From Flavobacteriaceae bacterium (GTDB taxonomy: Bacteria > Bacteroidota > Bacteroidia > Flavobacteriales > Flavobacteriaceae): 64,000 nt of DNA. Positions within the stretch are counted from its first letter, which is position 1. Each line of letters opens with the position of its first letter. The notes beneath the pieces were generated by a model. That model saw only the letters and a list, made by a program, of their open reading frames with translations. It did no database searches and was not told the origin of the DNA. The stretch is taken from contig JABAZC010000058.1 of assembly GCA_018608625.1 (NCBI GenBank), positions 1-64,000 on the forward strand, read 5' to 3'. The position numbers and the translations under genes were made by a program. Positions 52,479-63,319 of the stretch are shown piece by piece.

Positions 52479-52871
52479 ATGAAGTTTTTAAAAAATATTT
52501 TAAGCGTAACATTTATTTTAATCCTATTATCATCTTGTAAGACAGATAAAAAAGTAGAAATCAAAACTATTGATGTTAGTTCAGAAAAAATAAGCCAAAA
52601 GCTAGACCCTAATGCAGTTTATTCAAAAGCTGAGTTTAGTATTAAAGGGATGACTTGTGAAATGGGTTGTGCCAAAACTATTGAGAAAAAACTAGCAAAA
52701 ATGTATGGCATGAAGTCAGCTACTGTAGATTTCAAAAATGAACTCGCTTTAGTTGAATTTGACGTTGCTAAAATAAACCCTTTGAGTATTACTAAAACAG
52801 TGAATGATATAAGCAATATTTATTCTGTTGAAAATATGCAAATTATTAAAGCCGCATACACAAGTAACTAA
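52479..52871 (+). CDS. Lipoprotein with heavy-metal-associated (HMA) domain
   Basis: 130 residues, lipoprotein signal (ILILLSSCKTD). One HMA ferredoxin-like domain of about 70 residues with FSIKGMTCEMGCAKTIEKKL; the metal motif is CxxGC-type (MTCEMGC) with two Cys. Anchored outside the inner membrane it could bind or scavenge Cu or another soft metal. Directly followed by a truncated methyltransferase relic. Confidence 0.85.
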   Translation: MKFLKNILSVTFILILLSSCKTDKKVEIKTIDVSSEKISQKLDPNAVYSKAEFSIKGMTCEMGCAKTIEKKLAKMYGMKSATVDFKNELALVEFDVAKINPLSITKTVNDISNIYSVENMQIIKAAYTSN

Positions 52872-52878
52872 GATTTAG

Positions 52879-53082
52879 AAAGCCACTTTAATTATTGGAA
52901 CTTTTTCAGAAGAAAGACCTTTAAAATGTAGTAGACTAGGAATTAAAAGGTGTTCTGTTGAGAATATGAAACATCTATTTTCGAATAGTTTTAAATTAGA
53001 AGGACAATTAAGGACAGATCATACAACCCCTTTTGATACAATTCAGGACTTTAATTTCTGTATTCTTAAAAAAATAAAGTAA
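52879..53082 (+). pseudogene. Relic of a class I SAM-dependent methyltransferase (C-terminal third)
   Basis: The open frame reads KATLIIGTFSEERPLKCS ... DHTTPFDTIQDFNFCILKK and stop. This matches from memory the C-terminal third of a family of roughly 200-residue Bacteroidota methyltransferases (pattern LIIGTFSENGPEKCSG ... DH.TPF.T.QNF.FCSFKK). The first two thirds including the SAM site are gone; a stop codon precedes it and there is no start near its beginning. A deletion joined it to the end of the HMA gene. Confidence 0.75.
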
Positions 53083-53084
53083 AG

Positions 53085-54611
53085 CTATTTTACTATAAGT
53101 TTTTTAATTGAGATTGAATTATTTTCTTGAAACTTTACAAAATAAATACCACTACTTAAAATAGAGATATCGATACTAGCTCTGTTGTCCCCTGCCAATA
53201 CCTTGTCACCAGTAATATCATAAATTTCATATTTTAAATATTCCCTAGAAGATGAAATGCTGAAGAAGTCTTTTGCAGGATTAGGGTGAATGAAAATAGC
53301 TGAGTCAGAATTATTATTTATTCCTAAACTGTTATTCATTATATGCTCAAAAAATAACCATACTTCTAGAGAAGCATCTATATCCATATTAGCCCCTTGA
53401 GAACCAGGCCAGTCATGGCCACCTCCATAAATTTTATATAACCAAACCTCATTATTATTGTCTGATCCGTAATTTTTTTCACTTACAACGGAACTACCAT
53501 CCGAAGTGTTAGTGTTAGGTAAATCCTCAGTGAAGAATTCAGTACAATTATTCAAATCAGCCCAATATTCAATAATTGAAGGAATGCTTGGGTAAGCTCC
53601 CCAACCGCCAGATGATGTGGGGTCTCCATCATAGTAAGTAACGTTATCGTTAACTCCATGGATTTCAAAAATAGAAATTAAACTAGAGGGGTTACAAGTA
53701 TCCATTATTTCTTGCAACATCATACCTGCTACAGGTGCAATAGCTTTAAAAGTCTCAGACGCTTGGCAAGCTAACATGTAGCACATATCTCCTCCATTTG
53801 ACATTCCAGATGCAAATGTTTTATCAGCACTTAAATTATTTTCAGACTGTAAATAGATGGCTAGTTCTTTTAAAAAGTCAACATCATCAACGGTTTCGTT
53901 TGGGTGAAAATCATAACCAACATTCCAGAATCTATTTCCAGAATCATCCACAGTTCCTCTAGGATAGCATACTGCAAATCTATACTCATCAGCGATATCA
54001 TTCATGTTAGAATAATTTCTAATATTCTCTGCATCGCCACTATATCCATGCATGACAAAAACTAAAGGAGAGTTTTCTTCTAATCCTTCTGGCTCATAAT
54101 AGATGTAATCTCTATCAATTCCATGATGTGAAAAGCTAGTATAAGTTGATTCTGGTGGAGTATTAGATTCAATAAGCTGAAAATCAAAACTTGAATTACT
54201 CCAAAAACTATCCCATGCAATGTAGTAAGTAACTCCAGCAGTAGCCTCAAAAGTAGCAGTAGATAAAAAGGTGTTATAAAGAATTCCTCCATCATCATTT
54301 CCTGCTACACAAACTAAATTATCACAGGGTCCTTCATACACATGAAGCCTTGTGTCATCATTTTGATTGGATTCTAAATCAGAAGTTACTGTTACAAATA
54401 TGTTTTGATCAGGTACATAAGAAAACCATTCTAAATTAGAATTATCATAACTATCTAGCTCTGTGCAGTCAAGACTATATGTATCCCCGCTTATATTATC
54501 GACATAATAATCTCCAGCAATAATTTCAATTGATTCTTCACAGGAGTTGCCATTTTGAGCAGATAAAAAATAAGTTGAGAATAATAATATACAAAAGATA
54601 TAAGTTTTCAT
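53085..54611 (-). CDS. Secreted PHB-depolymerase-type esterase with T9SS sorting domain
   Basis: 508 residues: signal peptide; an N-terminal beta domain of about 130 residues (NGNSCEESIEI ... TAGVTYYIAWDSFW) like pre-peptidase C-terminal domains; an alpha/beta-hydrolase of the LpqC/feruloyl-esterase type with HGYSGDAENI, nucleophile elbow GMSNGGDM, and His in GGGHDWPGSQGAN; then a type A T9SS domain (HPNPAKDFFSIS ... SIDISILSSGIYFVKF). Probably cleaves ester bonds in polysaccharides or polyesters outside the cell. Substrate unknown. Confidence 0.9.
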   Translation of the reverse strand: MKTYIFCILLFSTYFLSAQNGNSCEESIEIIAGDYYVDNISGDTYSLDCTELDSYDNSNLEWFSYVPDQNIFVTVTSDLESNQNDDTRLHVYEGPCDNLVCVAGNDDGGILYNTFLSTATFEATAGVTYYIAWDSFWSNSSFDFQLIESNTPPESTYTSFSHHGIDRDYIYYEPEGLEENSPLVFVMHGYSGDAENIRNYSNMNDIADEYRFAVCYPRGTVDDSGNRFWNVGYDFHPNETVDDVDFLKELAIYLQSENNLSADKTFASGMSNGGDMCYMLACQASETFKAIAPVAGMMLQEIMDTCNPSSLISIFEIHGVNDNVTYYDGDPTSSGGWGAYPSIPSIIEYWADLNNCTEFFTEDLPNTNTSDGSSVVSEKNYGSDNNNEVWLYKIYGGGHDWPGSQGANMDIDASLEVWLFFEHIMNNSLGINNNSDSAIFIHPNPAKDFFSISSSREYLKYEIYDITGDKVLAGDNRASIDISILSSGIYFVKFQENNSISIKKLIVK

Positions 54612-54634
54612 AAAACTCTAGTTGGTTAAGTCAA

Positions 54635-54772
54635 TTACTTTTTTGTGATTTCTACTATCATATCTCTAGCAGTCATAAATTTTACTTTATGAACTGAATT
54701 TTTCACTAAATCATTATCGATTCGGTTTTCCAAATATTCTATAATTTCTTTTGCTGTTGAGTCTTGGTTCAT
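54635..54772 (-). CDS. Small hypothetical ORF (45 residues)
   Basis: Starts MNQDSTAKEIIEYLENRI and ends FMTARDMIVEITKK. Mixed charged helix-like composition resembles real protein, but there is no recognised family and no good promoter. It lies 23 bases before the esterase gene on the same strand. It could be a short leader gene, a relic of a longer protein, or chance. Confidence 0.3.
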   Translation of the reverse strand: MNQDSTAKEIIEYLENRIDNDLVKNSVHKVKFMTARDMIVEITKK

Positions 54773-54852
54773 CCAATAAATTTATTAAATAAAAAACAAT
54801 AACTTTCATTATATTTAATATATAAACTAAATAATTTTAAATCTTTGAATTC

Positions 54853-56148
54853 TTAATTAGAGTTCATTAATGCTTCAATTTCATCAATTTCAATAGGGAT
54901 ATTCTGCATTAAATTTACAGGAGATCCTTTGGCTTGAATCACTACATCGTCCTCAAGTCTAATTCCCATGTTTTCTTCAGGAATATAAATTCCTGGCTCA
55001 ACAGTAAAAACCATATTAGCTTGCATAGGCGATTTCAGAGCGCCAAAATCATGAGTGTCTAAACCCATGTGATGAGAAGTCCCATGCATGAAATACTTTT
55101 TATAAGCAGGCCACTTTGGATCTTCGTTTTGTACATCTACTTTATTAATTAATTCCAAACCCAAAAGTTCAGATGTCATTAGTTTCCCGACCTCTACGTG
55201 ATAGGCATCCCACATGGTTCCAGGTACAAGTAATTTAGTTGCTTGATTTTTGACGTTTAGAACTGCTTGATAGACAGCCTTTTGACGTGCGGTAAACCGT
55301 CCATTAACAGGGACTGTTCGTGTCATATCGCTCGAGTAATTTGCATACTCAGCAGCAACATCCATAAGTAAAAGATCGCCATCCTTACACTCTTGATTAT
55401 TATCTATATAATGTAGAACACAGGCATTATATCCAGAGGCTATAATAGGTGTATAAGCAAACCCTTTCGAACGATTTCTTAGAAACTCATGTGTATATTC
55501 TGCTTCAATCTCGTACTCCATAACTCCTGGCTTCACAAACCCTAGAACTCTGTTAAATCCTTTTTCAGTGATATCACAAGCCGTTTTAATAAGTGAAATT
55601 TCCTCCGATTCTTTAACCCCTCTAAGCGCTTCCATAATTGGAAAATTAGGAACCATTTTGTGAGCTGGATACGAAGATTTAACCATTTTCAAAAAACGAT
55701 CTTCGCGTGTCTCCATTTCTACTGCTTGACGGTAGTGCTCGTTATTGTTGTAGTAAAAATGAGTAGACTCTTCCATTAATCTTGAAAAAATATACTGAAA
55801 CTCTTCCAACCAATACACGGTCTTAATTCCAGACGAAGCGGTTGCTTGTAATTTACTAAGTTTAGCGCCTTCCCAGATAGCAATGTGATCGTTGGTCTCT
55901 TTTACAAATAGCACTTCACGATGCGCTTCTTGTTTAGCGTCTGGAAAAACAAGTAAGATACTCTCTTCCTGATCTACGCCGGTTAGGTAAAAAATGTTTC
56001 GGTGCTGTTCAAATGGAAGTGTACTGTCGGCACCTGTAGAAAATACATCATTTGAATTAAATATAGCTATAGAATTTGAAACCATCTGTTTAGATAGCTT
56101 CAATCTGTTTTTGATAAATAATTCAGGGCTTATCGGAAGGTATTTCAT
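54853..56148 (-). CDS. Xaa-Pro aminopeptidase (PepP-like, M24B)
   Basis: 431 residues, no signal peptide. N-terminal domain followed by a pita-bread domain with all metal ligands: Asp in LLMDVAAEYANYSSDMTRT, His in HGTSHHMGLDTHD, Glu in VEPGIYI and GIRLEDDV. Removes N-terminal residues preceding proline. Single gene with a TAAATTTG promoter box upstream. Confidence 0.93.
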   Translation of the reverse strand: MKYLPISPELFIKNRLKLSKQMVSNSIAIFNSNDVFSTGADSTLPFEQHRNIFYLTGVDQEESILLVFPDAKQEAHREVLFVKETNDHIAIWEGAKLSKLQATASSGIKTVYWLEEFQYIFSRLMEESTHFYYNNNEHYRQAVEMETREDRFLKMVKSSYPAHKMVPNFPIMEALRGVKESEEISLIKTACDITEKGFNRVLGFVKPGVMEYEIEAEYTHEFLRNRSKGFAYTPIIASGYNACVLHYIDNNQECKDGDLLLMDVAAEYANYSSDMTRTVPVNGRFTARQKAVYQAVLNVKNQATKLLVPGTMWDAYHVEVGKLMTSELLGLELINKVDVQNEDPKWPAYKKYFMHGTSHHMGLDTHDFGALKSPMQANMVFTVEPGIYIPEENMGIRLEDDVVIQAKGSPVNLMQNIPIEIDEIEALMNSN

Positions 56149-56166
56149 ATTGAATTTTATTTAACT

Positions 56167-56174
56167 CAAATTTA
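56167..56174 (-). promoter_or_regulatory. -7 promoter box (TAAATTTG) of the aminopeptidase P gene
   Basis: Exact TAnnTTTG match on the minus strand, 18 bases before the start codon, with a TTG about 21 bases further upstream. Confidence 0.6.
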
Positions 56175-56274
56175 AAAATTTTATAACACAATAAACAAAT
56201 AAAACAATTTAATTACTCTGATGTATTGTGCTTATTTAAAACTATTCTAAATAATAAAATTATGCCTGTAGTTA

Positions 56275-56305
56275 TTGTCTAAAACCTTACCGTGAAGTAC
56301 CTTTG
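56275..56305 (+). promoter_or_regulatory. Promoter of sdhCAB (TTG-N20-TACCTTTG)
   Basis: TTG at 56275-56277, 20-base spacer, TACCTTTG at 56298-56305, 23 bases before sdhC. Confidence 0.75.
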
Positions 56306-56328
56306 TATAGTAAAAAAATTAAATAATA

Positions 56329-57012
56329 ATGAGTGAGGTTTTAAAGTCATCAATTGGAAGAAAGATAGCCATGGCGCTCTCTGCATTTTTCCTTATGTTT
56401 TTCATTTTACAGCATTTTGCAATCAATATTTTATCTGTTTTAGACCCAGACACTTTTAACGAGGTGTCTCATTTCATGGGAACAAATCCATTGGTACAGT
56501 ATGTATTACAACCCGTTCTTATTTTTGGTGTTATTTTTCACTTTGCAATGGGATTTGTTTTAGAATTTAAGAACAAATCTTCAAGATCAGTAAGCTATGC
56601 CAAAAACAATGCAAATGCCAATTCTACTTGGATGAGTAGAAATATGATATACAGCGGCGGATTTATTCTTTTTTTTCTGGTCATCCATTTTATAGATTTC
56701 TGGATTCCTGAATTAAATATAAAATATGTAATTGGAGATTCCTCTGGTCTCTTAGAAGATGGTTCAGGGTACCGCTACTTTGAGGAACTTCAACATAAAT
56801 TTGTACCGCTTTGGCGCGTAGTTTTATATTGTGGTGGTTTTGTGTTTTTAGCATTACATTTATTACATGGATTCAACTCTGCATTCCAATCAGTTGGAGC
56901 AAACAATAAATATACCAAATCATTAAAAGGGTTTGGTAAAGCATATGCGATCCTAATTCCACTAGGGTTTATCATAATTGCCCTTTTCCACTATTTTAAT
57001 AATTCACACTAA
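56329..57012 (+). CDS. sdhC: Succinate dehydrogenase cytochrome b subunit
   Basis: 227 residues with five helices, the single-subunit b558-type membrane anchor used by Bacteroidota (no sdhD). His residues within helices ([41 protein letters not shown]) fit two heme b groups. Anchors SdhA/SdhB and passes electrons to or from menaquinone. Eleven bases before sdhA. Confidence 0.94.
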   Translation: MSEVLKSSIGRKIAMALSAFFLMFFILQHFAINILSVLDPDTFNEVSHFMGTNPLVQYVLQPVLIFGVIFHFAMGFVLEFKNKSSRSVSYAKNNANANSTWMSRNMIYSGGFILFFLVIHFIDFWIPELNIKYVIGDSSGLLEDGSGYRYFEELQHKFVPLWRVVLYCGGFVFLALHLLHGFNSAFQSVGANNKYTKSLKGFGKAYAILIPLGFIIIALFHYFNNSH

Positions 57013-57023
57013 AACATAGGATT

Positions 57024-59021
57024 ATGGCTTTAGATTCAAAAATACCAGAAGGTCCATTAGCAGATAAATGGACTAACCACAAAAACACTATTGACCTAGT
57101 AAACCCTGCCAACAAACGTCTGTTAGACGTCATCGTTGTAGGAACTGGTCTAGCTGGAGGCTCCGCAGCAGCTACACTCGCAGAACTTGGCTATAACGTA
57201 AAAGCGTTTTGTTTTCAGGATTCACCAAGACGTGCGCACTCAATTGCAGCGCAAGGGGGTATTAATGCTGCTAAAAATTACCAAGGAGATGGAGATTCTA
57301 CCTATCGACTTTTTTACGATACGGTTAAGGGTGGTGACTACCGTTCAAGAGAAGCAAATGTGCATCGTTTAGCCGAAGTATCAACAAATATTATTGACCA
57401 ATGTGTAGCACAAGGCGTTCCTTTTGCAAGAGATTATGGCGGGCTTTTGGATAACCGTTCATTTGGTGGGGTTCTAGTTTCAAGAACTTTTTATGCTAAA
57501 GGACAAACAGGTCAACAACTATTACTAGGAGCTTACTCGGCTATGAACCGACAAATTGGTCGTGGAAAGATCAAAATGTACAACCGTCACGAAATGCTTG
57601 ATGTAGTCTTGGTTGATGGAAAAGCTCGTGGAATTATAGCACGTAACTTAGTGACTGGCGAAATCGAAAGACACTCAGCACACGCTGTTGTTTTAGGGTC
57701 TGGTGGGTATGGAAATGTTTTTTACTTATCGACTAATGCGATGGGTAGTAACGTCACTGCTGCATGGAAAGCACACAAACGTGGTGCTTACTTTGCAAAC
57801 CCTTGCTATACACAAATTCACCCTACATGTATTCCTGTTTCGGGGGATCACCAATCGAAGTTAACTCTCATGTCCGAATCCTTAAGAAATGATGGTCGTA
57901 TATGGGTGCCAAAAAACTTAGAAGATGCTAAAGCGATACAGAATCGAGAATTAAAGCCAACAGATCTTGCAGAAGATAAACGAGATTATTTCTTAGAAAG
58001 ACGTTATCCTGCTTTTGGAAATTTAGTTCCTAGAGATGTTGCTTCAAGAGCCGCTAAGGAACGATGTGATGCTGGTTTTGGCGTGAATAAAACAGGCGAA
58101 GCAGTTTTCTTGGACTTTGCAGCTGCCATTATTAGATACGGAAAAGAAAAAGCGCACGTCAAAGGGCTAAATGAAGAGGATGAAACGCTTATTCGAACCC
58201 TAGGAAAAGAAGTCGTTAAAGGTAAATACGGCAACTTATTCCAGATGTATGAGAAAATTGTGGATGAAAATCCTTACGAAACTCCCATGATGATTTATCC
58301 AGCTGTTCACTATACTATGGGGGGGGTTTGGGTTGACTACAACCTGCAAACAACCATCCCTGGTTTGTATGCAATTGGAGAAGCTAACTTTTCTGAGCAT
58401 GGTGCAAATCGCTTAGGAGCATCTGCTTTGATGCAAGGTTTAGCAGACGGCTATTTTGTGTTACCATATACAATTGGAAATTACCTGTCTAAAGATATTA
58501 GAACAGGACCTATTTCAACGGAATCTATAGAATTTGAAGAAGCAGAGGCAAAAGTAAAGTCTGAAATTGATCACTTTATAAATAACAAGGGAACCAAACC
58601 TGTGGATTATTTCCACAAACGTCTTGGGAAAATTATGTGGAATAAATGTGGTATGGCTCGTAATGAAAAAGAATTAAATGAAGCGATCGAAGAAATTTCA
58701 GCACTTCGTGAAGAATTTTATAAGGACGTTCGAGTTCCTGGTAACGCTAATGAATTTAATGAAGAACTTGCAAAAGCAGGCCGCGTTGCTGACTTCCTTG
58801 AGTTAGGAGAGCTGTTTGCCAAAGACGCATTGGTTCGTGAAGAATCTGCTGGCGGTCACTTCAGAGAAGAATACCAAACAGCTGAAGGGGAGGCGCAACG
58901 AAGAAAAGAGTTTCAATTTGTATCGGCATGGGAATACAAAGGGGCTCCTAAAGATGCTGAACTGCATAAAGAAGAATTAGTTTACGAAAACATTGAAGTT
59001 AAAGAACGATCCTACAAATAA
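57024..59021 (+). CDS. sdhA: Succinate dehydrogenase flavoprotein subunit
   Basis: 665 residues. FAD site [19 protein letters not shown], the covalent-FAD histidine in [17 protein letters not shown], and active-site [11 protein letters not shown], plus [10 protein letters not shown] and [20 protein letters not shown]. Oxidises succinate to fumarate in the TCA cycle (the b558-type enzymes can also work in reverse). Length fits the Bacteroidota/epsilon type rather than the 590-residue proteobacterial type. Confidence 0.96.
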   Translation: MALDSKIPEGPLADKWTNHKNTIDLVNPANKRLLDVIVVGTGLAGGSAAATLAELGYNVKAFCFQDSPRRAHSIAAQGGINAAKNYQGDGDSTYRLFYDTVKGGDYRSREANVHRLAEVSTNIIDQCVAQGVPFARDYGGLLDNRSFGGVLVSRTFYAKGQTGQQLLLGAYSAMNRQIGRGKIKMYNRHEMLDVVLVDGKARGIIARNLVTGEIERHSAHAVVLGSGGYGNVFYLSTNAMGSNVTAAWKAHKRGAYFANPCYTQIHPTCIPVSGDHQSKLTLMSESLRNDGRIWVPKNLEDAKAIQNRELKPTDLAEDKRDYFLERRYPAFGNLVPRDVASRAAKERCDAGFGVNKTGEAVFLDFAAAIIRYGKEKAHVKGLNEEDETLIRTLGKEVVKGKYGNLFQMYEKIVDENPYETPMMIYPAVHYTMGGVWVDYNLQTTIPGLYAIGEANFSEHGANRLGASALMQGLADGYFVLPYTIGNYLSKDIRTGPISTESIEFEEAEAKVKSEIDHFINNKGTKPVDYFHKRLGKIMWNKCGMARNEKELNEAIEEISALREEFYKDVRVPGNANEFNEELAKAGRVADFLELGELFAKDALVREESAGGHFREEYQTAEGEAQRRKEFQFVSAWEYKGAPKDAELHKEELVYENIEVKERSYK

Positions 59022-59029
59022 GCACTGCT

Positions 59030-59776
59030 ATGAATTTAACATTACAAATATGGCGACAAGAAAACGCCAAGGCTAAAGGGAAAATTGTAGAATATCCTAT
59101 TAAAGATATCTCTCCAGACATGTCATTTCTGGAAATGTTAGATATCCTTAACAGACAACTCATAACCAATGGAGACACTCCTGTAGCTTTTGACCATGAT
59201 TGTAGAGAAGGTATTTGTGGATCTTGTTCACTATATATCAACGGAGAAGCTCATGGACCTGACCGTCGTGTAACGACCTGTCAATTACACATGCGTAAAT
59301 TTAAAGATGGTGATACTATTTTTATTGAGCCTTTTAGAGCTGATGCATTTCCTGTTATAAAAGATTTAGTAGTCGACCGCTCGGCTTTTGATAGAATACA
59401 ACATGCTGGTGGTTTTATATCTGTAAACACTTCTGGGAATACACAAGACGGAAATTCTATTCCTATTTCAAAACACGATGCTGATGAGGCGATGGATGCC
59501 GCGACTTGCATTGGGTGTGGAGCTTGTGTTGCAAGCTGTAAAAACTCCTCTGCAATGCTATTTGTAGGGGCTAAAGTATCTCAGTATGCTTTATTACCAC
59601 AAGGTCAAATTGAAGCCACGGACCGTGTTCAAAACATGGTAGCCCAAATGGATCTAGAAGGCTTTGGAAACTGTACAAATACAGGCGCTTGTGAGGTTGA
59701 ATGTCCTAAAGGGATTTCATTAGAAAATATTGCAAGAATGAATCGGGAATTAATTAAGGCAAGCGTAAAGTCCTAA
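59030..59776 (+). CDS. sdhB: Succinate dehydrogenase iron-sulfur subunit
   Basis: 248 residues. [2Fe-2S] ligands in [13 protein letters not shown] and the later Cys of RRVTTC; [4Fe-4S] and [3Fe-4S] ligands in [11 protein letters not shown] and CEVECPKGI. Relays electrons from SdhA to the heme subunit. Last gene of the operon; its end overlaps the convergent lipoprotein gene by four bases. Confidence 0.96.
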   Translation: MNLTLQIWRQENAKAKGKIVEYPIKDISPDMSFLEMLDILNRQLITNGDTPVAFDHDCREGICGSCSLYINGEAHGPDRRVTTCQLHMRKFKDGDTIFIEPFRADAFPVIKDLVVDRSAFDRIQHAGGFISVNTSGNTQDGNSIPISKHDADEAMDAATCIGCGACVASCKNSSAMLFVGAKVSQYALLPQGQIEATDRVQNMVAQMDLEGFGNCTNTGACEVECPKGISLENIARMNRELIKASVKS

Positions 59777-61374
59777 TTATCTAAGACAAACTCCTCTATA
59801 GTGTCCCAACCCGCACGTACTTCAATGGGTTCTGAAGCATAGCTAACACGTTCTGGCTGAACTTTGCTTAAATAGTCACCGGTATCGTATAAACCGTTTT
59901 TATCGGAGTCAAAAATAGCTCTTAGAAAATAAATTCCTGGACTGACGTCTTTAAAATCAACTGGCGAGGAATCCTTGGCAAAAAAAGACTCAACAACAAC
60001 CCCTTTAGCATTTGTTATTTGAATGATCATAGGGTAAACACCGTTACCAATATTAACCCTTACATTTCCATAATCAGATTGAAATTTAGTGGTAGCATTA
60101 TAATTTATAGTATCATTTTCAGCGCCAAAAAAATCTATGAAAGCCCCTGGCAAGAACTGAATCTTATAGCTGTTTTTTTCAGTTTTATCAAAATTCAGTA
60201 CAACGTTATTAGTCATTGAATCCAAGAACATCGTTGTCTTTAGAAAAACAGAATCTTTGTTGATAACTTGCACTTTTGACTGGTTAACTTTTTCTAAAGG
60301 TATTGTAGCACTGACTATATAGGGATCTTTTAGTTTAAGATTGGAAGTAAGAGACTTAAAGACCAAAGAGTCTGATTTAAAGTCTTTAATTCTCACTACA
60401 ACTGTGTCTATAAAGTGAGCACGAACGACTTCGAAAATTAAAGAATCAACCTCAAATGTAGGGCGGTACCAATAGTTCAAAGTATCTTTATCTATTTCTT
60501 TGGTGATTACTGATGAAAAGTCGTCAGGAACGTCAGAGAGCATTTTAATAAGCATCGATTCACCTTCACCTTCATAACCAAAAGCAATTTTATTTTGAGA
60601 TGCTTGTCGTGCCCGCTTAAAACTGTAATCAATCGATTCCTTGAACAATCGCAATACATAAGCCGTATCGGAAGGAACTGTAATAAATTGCTTTCTGTAG
60701 GCTATTTTGTCGGTTTTTTGTTGGTACGTATAATTCGGACTATCCTCTTTAAGAGCTGTTAATAGATATGATCCTTTTTTTATGTTTTCAAGACTAAATA
60801 CAGAGCTACTGTCTGTGACTGCTACATATTTAGGCTTTTGATTATACACAATTGAATCGTAGAAAGAGGAGTCTACTTCGTACAATAGTACCGCGACACG
60901 TTCATCAACGTCTTTGTTTAAAGCATCTGAGACGATTCCTGAAACAGAAAGAGAATCAATATAATTTCCTGTAGAAAACACATACTTATAGTATGGAAAC
61001 AAATTACCCTCGTTATTGTCAGATATACTTTCTCCAAAGTTAAACGCGTAAGTAGTGTTGGGTTGAAGGGTGTCAAAAATTTTAATTGTAATAACTTTAC
61101 TTGCAATCCCAACGGGTGTAATCTCTGGCTCAATATTCATTGGGGGAGAGATAATAAGCTGTTTCTGAATGTTTTTTAGCTTTACATATTCGTCAAATTG
61201 AATTTCAATTTCTTGGGCGTCAAAATTTATTGAGAAATTTTTTGGACTGGACTTAACAATTACTGGGGGCGTTTCGTCTTTGTCTCCACCCGTTGTAGTG
61301 CCCCTATTGGCACATTGTGATAAAATCAAACTGACCACAATAAAAAACCCTAAGTTAGCTAACTTTTTACCCAT
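59773..61374 (-). CDS. Lipoprotein with N-terminal Ig-like (Big_5) domain
   Basis: 533 residues, lipoprotein signal with lipobox ILSQCAN. The first domain ([19 protein letters not shown] ... [20 protein letters not shown]) is a bacterial Ig-like domain of the SbsA/Big_5 kind; the remainder is a series of beta domains ending [20 protein letters not shown], a prealbumin-like end. Typical Bacteroidota outer-surface lipoprotein; function unknown. Convergent with sdhB. Confidence 0.85.
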   Translation of the reverse strand: MGKKLANLGFFIVVSLILSQCANRGTTTGGDKDETPPVIVKSSPKNFSINFDAQEIEIQFDEYVKLKNIQKQLIISPPMNIEPEITPVGIASKVITIKIFDTLQPNTTYAFNFGESISDNNEGNLFPYYKYVFSTGNYIDSLSVSGIVSDALNKDVDERVAVLLYEVDSSFYDSIVYNQKPKYVAVTDSSSVFSLENIKKGSYLLTALKEDSPNYTYQQKTDKIAYRKQFITVPSDTAYVLRLFKESIDYSFKRARQASQNKIAFGYEGEGESMLIKMLSDVPDDFSSVITKEIDKDTLNYWYRPTFEVDSLIFEVVRAHFIDTVVVRIKDFKSDSLVFKSLTSNLKLKDPYIVSATIPLEKVNQSKVQVINKDSVFLKTTMFLDSMTNNVVLNFDKTEKNSYKIQFLPGAFIDFFGAENDTINYNATTKFQSDYGNVRVNIGNGVYPMIIQITNAKGVVVESFFAKDSSPVDFKDVSPGIYFLRAIFDSDKNGLYDTGDYLSKVQPERVSYASEPIEVRAGWDTIEEFVLDN

Positions 61375-61763
61375 TAAAACTGCATTTTATGCAAAGTAAC
61401 AATATATTTTAGTAGTAACGAAAAATGGAATGCGTAATTGCGGGAGTTGATAAACTTAAATGCCTATTTGTAATGTTTTTAAAAAATTAAGACTCTACCA
61501 ACTCAACGTATCGCCATTTATCAAAAAAATCGCTAAAAGCTTATTAATAATCAGAATAGTGATTAGTTAACGACAACTAATACCGAAAGCTAACACAAAT
61601 ATAAATTTCGTAATCAGGCAAAATCATAGAATATTTTTGGAAAAAATATTTATCAGGAAACCAAATATTAGACATAGTGTAGTAAATTCATAAAATTGAA
61701 ATTATATTTCATATTTACATGTAAGTTTAACTTATAATTCACAAGGTTTTTTATTTTTGTAAC
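61375..61763. other. Divergent intergenic region between Ig-like lipoprotein and glyS
   Basis: 389 AT-rich bases. Contains the glyS -7 box at its right end and, near the left end, TTACTTTG, one base off consensus, for the lipoprotein gene. Short ORFs occur on both strands but none is recognised. No RNA structure was identified. Confidence 0.4.
61752..61759 (+). promoter_or_regulatory. -7 promoter box (TATTTTTG) next to the glyS start
   Basis: Exact TAnnTTTG match ending four bases before the glyS ATG. If used, the mRNA would be leaderless or nearly so. Confidence 0.4.
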
Positions 61764-63305
61764 ATGACAAATCAAACAGATGCTTTTAAAAAGGTAATAT
61801 CCCATGCTAAAGAATACGGATTTGTATTTCAAAGCAGTGAAATATATGATGGCTTAAGTGCTGTTTACGACTATGCACAAAACGGTGTAGAGCTGAAGAA
61901 AAATATTCGTGAATACTGGTGGAAAGCCATGGTTCAAATGAATGATAATATCGTAGGGTTAGATGCTGCTATTTTAATGCACCCAACTACCTGGAAAGCT
62001 TCTGGTCATGTCGACGCCTTTAACGACCCTTTAATTGACAACAAAGATTCAAAAAAACGCTACAGAGCTGATGTTTTAATTGAAGACTATTGTGCTAAGA
62101 TTGAAGGAAAGATTGAAAAAGAAATAAAAAAAGCAGAAAAACGCTTTGGCGACAGTTTTGACAAAGTTGAGTTCATTAGCACCAATAGTCGCGTAGTTGC
62201 CTATCAAGACAAAATTAAGGCTATTTTATCACGAATGGGGCAATCATTAGAAAACGAAGACTTACCAGATGTAAAAGCACTTATTGAAGAGCTTGAAATA
62301 TCAGACCCCTTAACAGGTAGTAAAAACTGGACGGATGTTAAGCAATTTAATTTGATGTTTGGCACTAAACTAGGGGCGAGTGCAGAAAACGCTATGGATT
62401 TGTACTTAAGACCTGAAACTGCACAAGGAATATTTGTAAACTTTTTAAATGTCCAAAAAACTGGTCGTATGAAAATCCCTTTTGGGATTGCACAAACCGG
62501 AAAAGCTTTTAGAAATGAGATTGTAGCCCGTCAGTTTATTTTTAGGATGCGTGAATTTGAACAAATGGAACTGCAGTTCTTTATCAAACCTGGTACACAA
62601 GCAAAATGGTATGAGCATTGGAAAGAAGCACGCATGAAATGGCATTTGTCGTTGGGTATGAATAGTGAGAACTATCGTTTTCATGACCACGATAAGCTAG
62701 CTCATTATGCTGATGCTGCTTCTGATATTGAATTTAAATTCCCCTTTGGTTTTAAAGAACTTGAAGGTATCCATTCTAGAACAGATTTTGACTTGAATCA
62801 ACACGAGACTCATTCTGGGAAAAAGCTACAATACTTTGATCATGAGGAAAATAAAAGTTACACCCCATATGTTCTAGAAACTTCTATTGGGTTAGATAGA
62901 ATGTTTCTAGCTGTATTCTCAAACGCGCTGACTGAAGAGACCTTAGAAAATAACACAACTAGGACTGTATTAAAACTACCTGCGGTCTTGGCTCCTACTA
63001 AAGCTGCAATACTTCCCTTAGTAAAAAAAGATGGACTTCCAGAAGTTGCAAAATCCATTGTAAAAGAATTAAAATGGGACTTTAATGTGGTTTATGACGA
63101 AAAAGATGCTGTTGGAAGGCGTTACCGTCGTCAAGATGCCCTGGGTACTCCTTTTTGTATTACTGTAGACCATGACTCCTTAGAAGATAAATGTGTAACT
63201 ATTAGGCAACGAGACACTATGAGTCAACAACGTGTTAAGATAGAAGATCTAAAGTCTATTATAGAAAATGAAGTTTCCATGAAAAGCTGGCTAAAGAGAA
63301 TATAA
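61764..63305 (+). CDS. glyS: Glycyl-tRNA synthetase (class II, dimeric type)
   Basis: 513 residues, eukaryote/archaeal-like alpha2 GlyRS as used by Bacteroidota. Class II motifs: FRNEIVARQFIFRMREFEQME (motif 2), with KIPFGIAQTGKAFRNE before it, and VLETSIGLDRMFLA (motif 3). Begins TDAFKKVISHAKEYGFVFQS as in flavobacterial homologues, supporting the start. C-terminal anticodon-binding domain complete. Confidence 0.96.
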   Translation: MTNQTDAFKKVISHAKEYGFVFQSSEIYDGLSAVYDYAQNGVELKKNIREYWWKAMVQMNDNIVGLDAAILMHPTTWKASGHVDAFNDPLIDNKDSKKRYRADVLIEDYCAKIEGKIEKEIKKAEKRFGDSFDKVEFISTNSRVVAYQDKIKAILSRMGQSLENEDLPDVKALIEELEISDPLTGSKNWTDVKQFNLMFGTKLGASAENAMDLYLRPETAQGIFVNFLNVQKTGRMKIPFGIAQTGKAFRNEIVARQFIFRMREFEQMELQFFIKPGTQAKWYEHWKEARMKWHLSLGMNSENYRFHDHDKLAHYADAASDIEFKFPFGFKELEGIHSRTDFDLNQHETHSGKKLQYFDHEENKSYTPYVLETSIGLDRMFLAVFSNALTEETLENNTTRTVLKLPAVLAPTKAAILPLVKKDGLPEVAKSIVKELKWDFNVVYDEKDAVGRRYRRQDALGTPFCITVDHDSLEDKCVTIRQRDTMSQQRVKIEDLKSIIENEVSMKSWLKRI

Positions 63306-63319
63306 TTAATATCAAAAAA

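Noticed and set aside
61480..61550. Minus-strand frame reading SDFFDKWRYVELVES before a stop, upstream of glyS
   Set aside because: Looks protein-like for 15 codons only; a stop lies just before it and no family was recognised.
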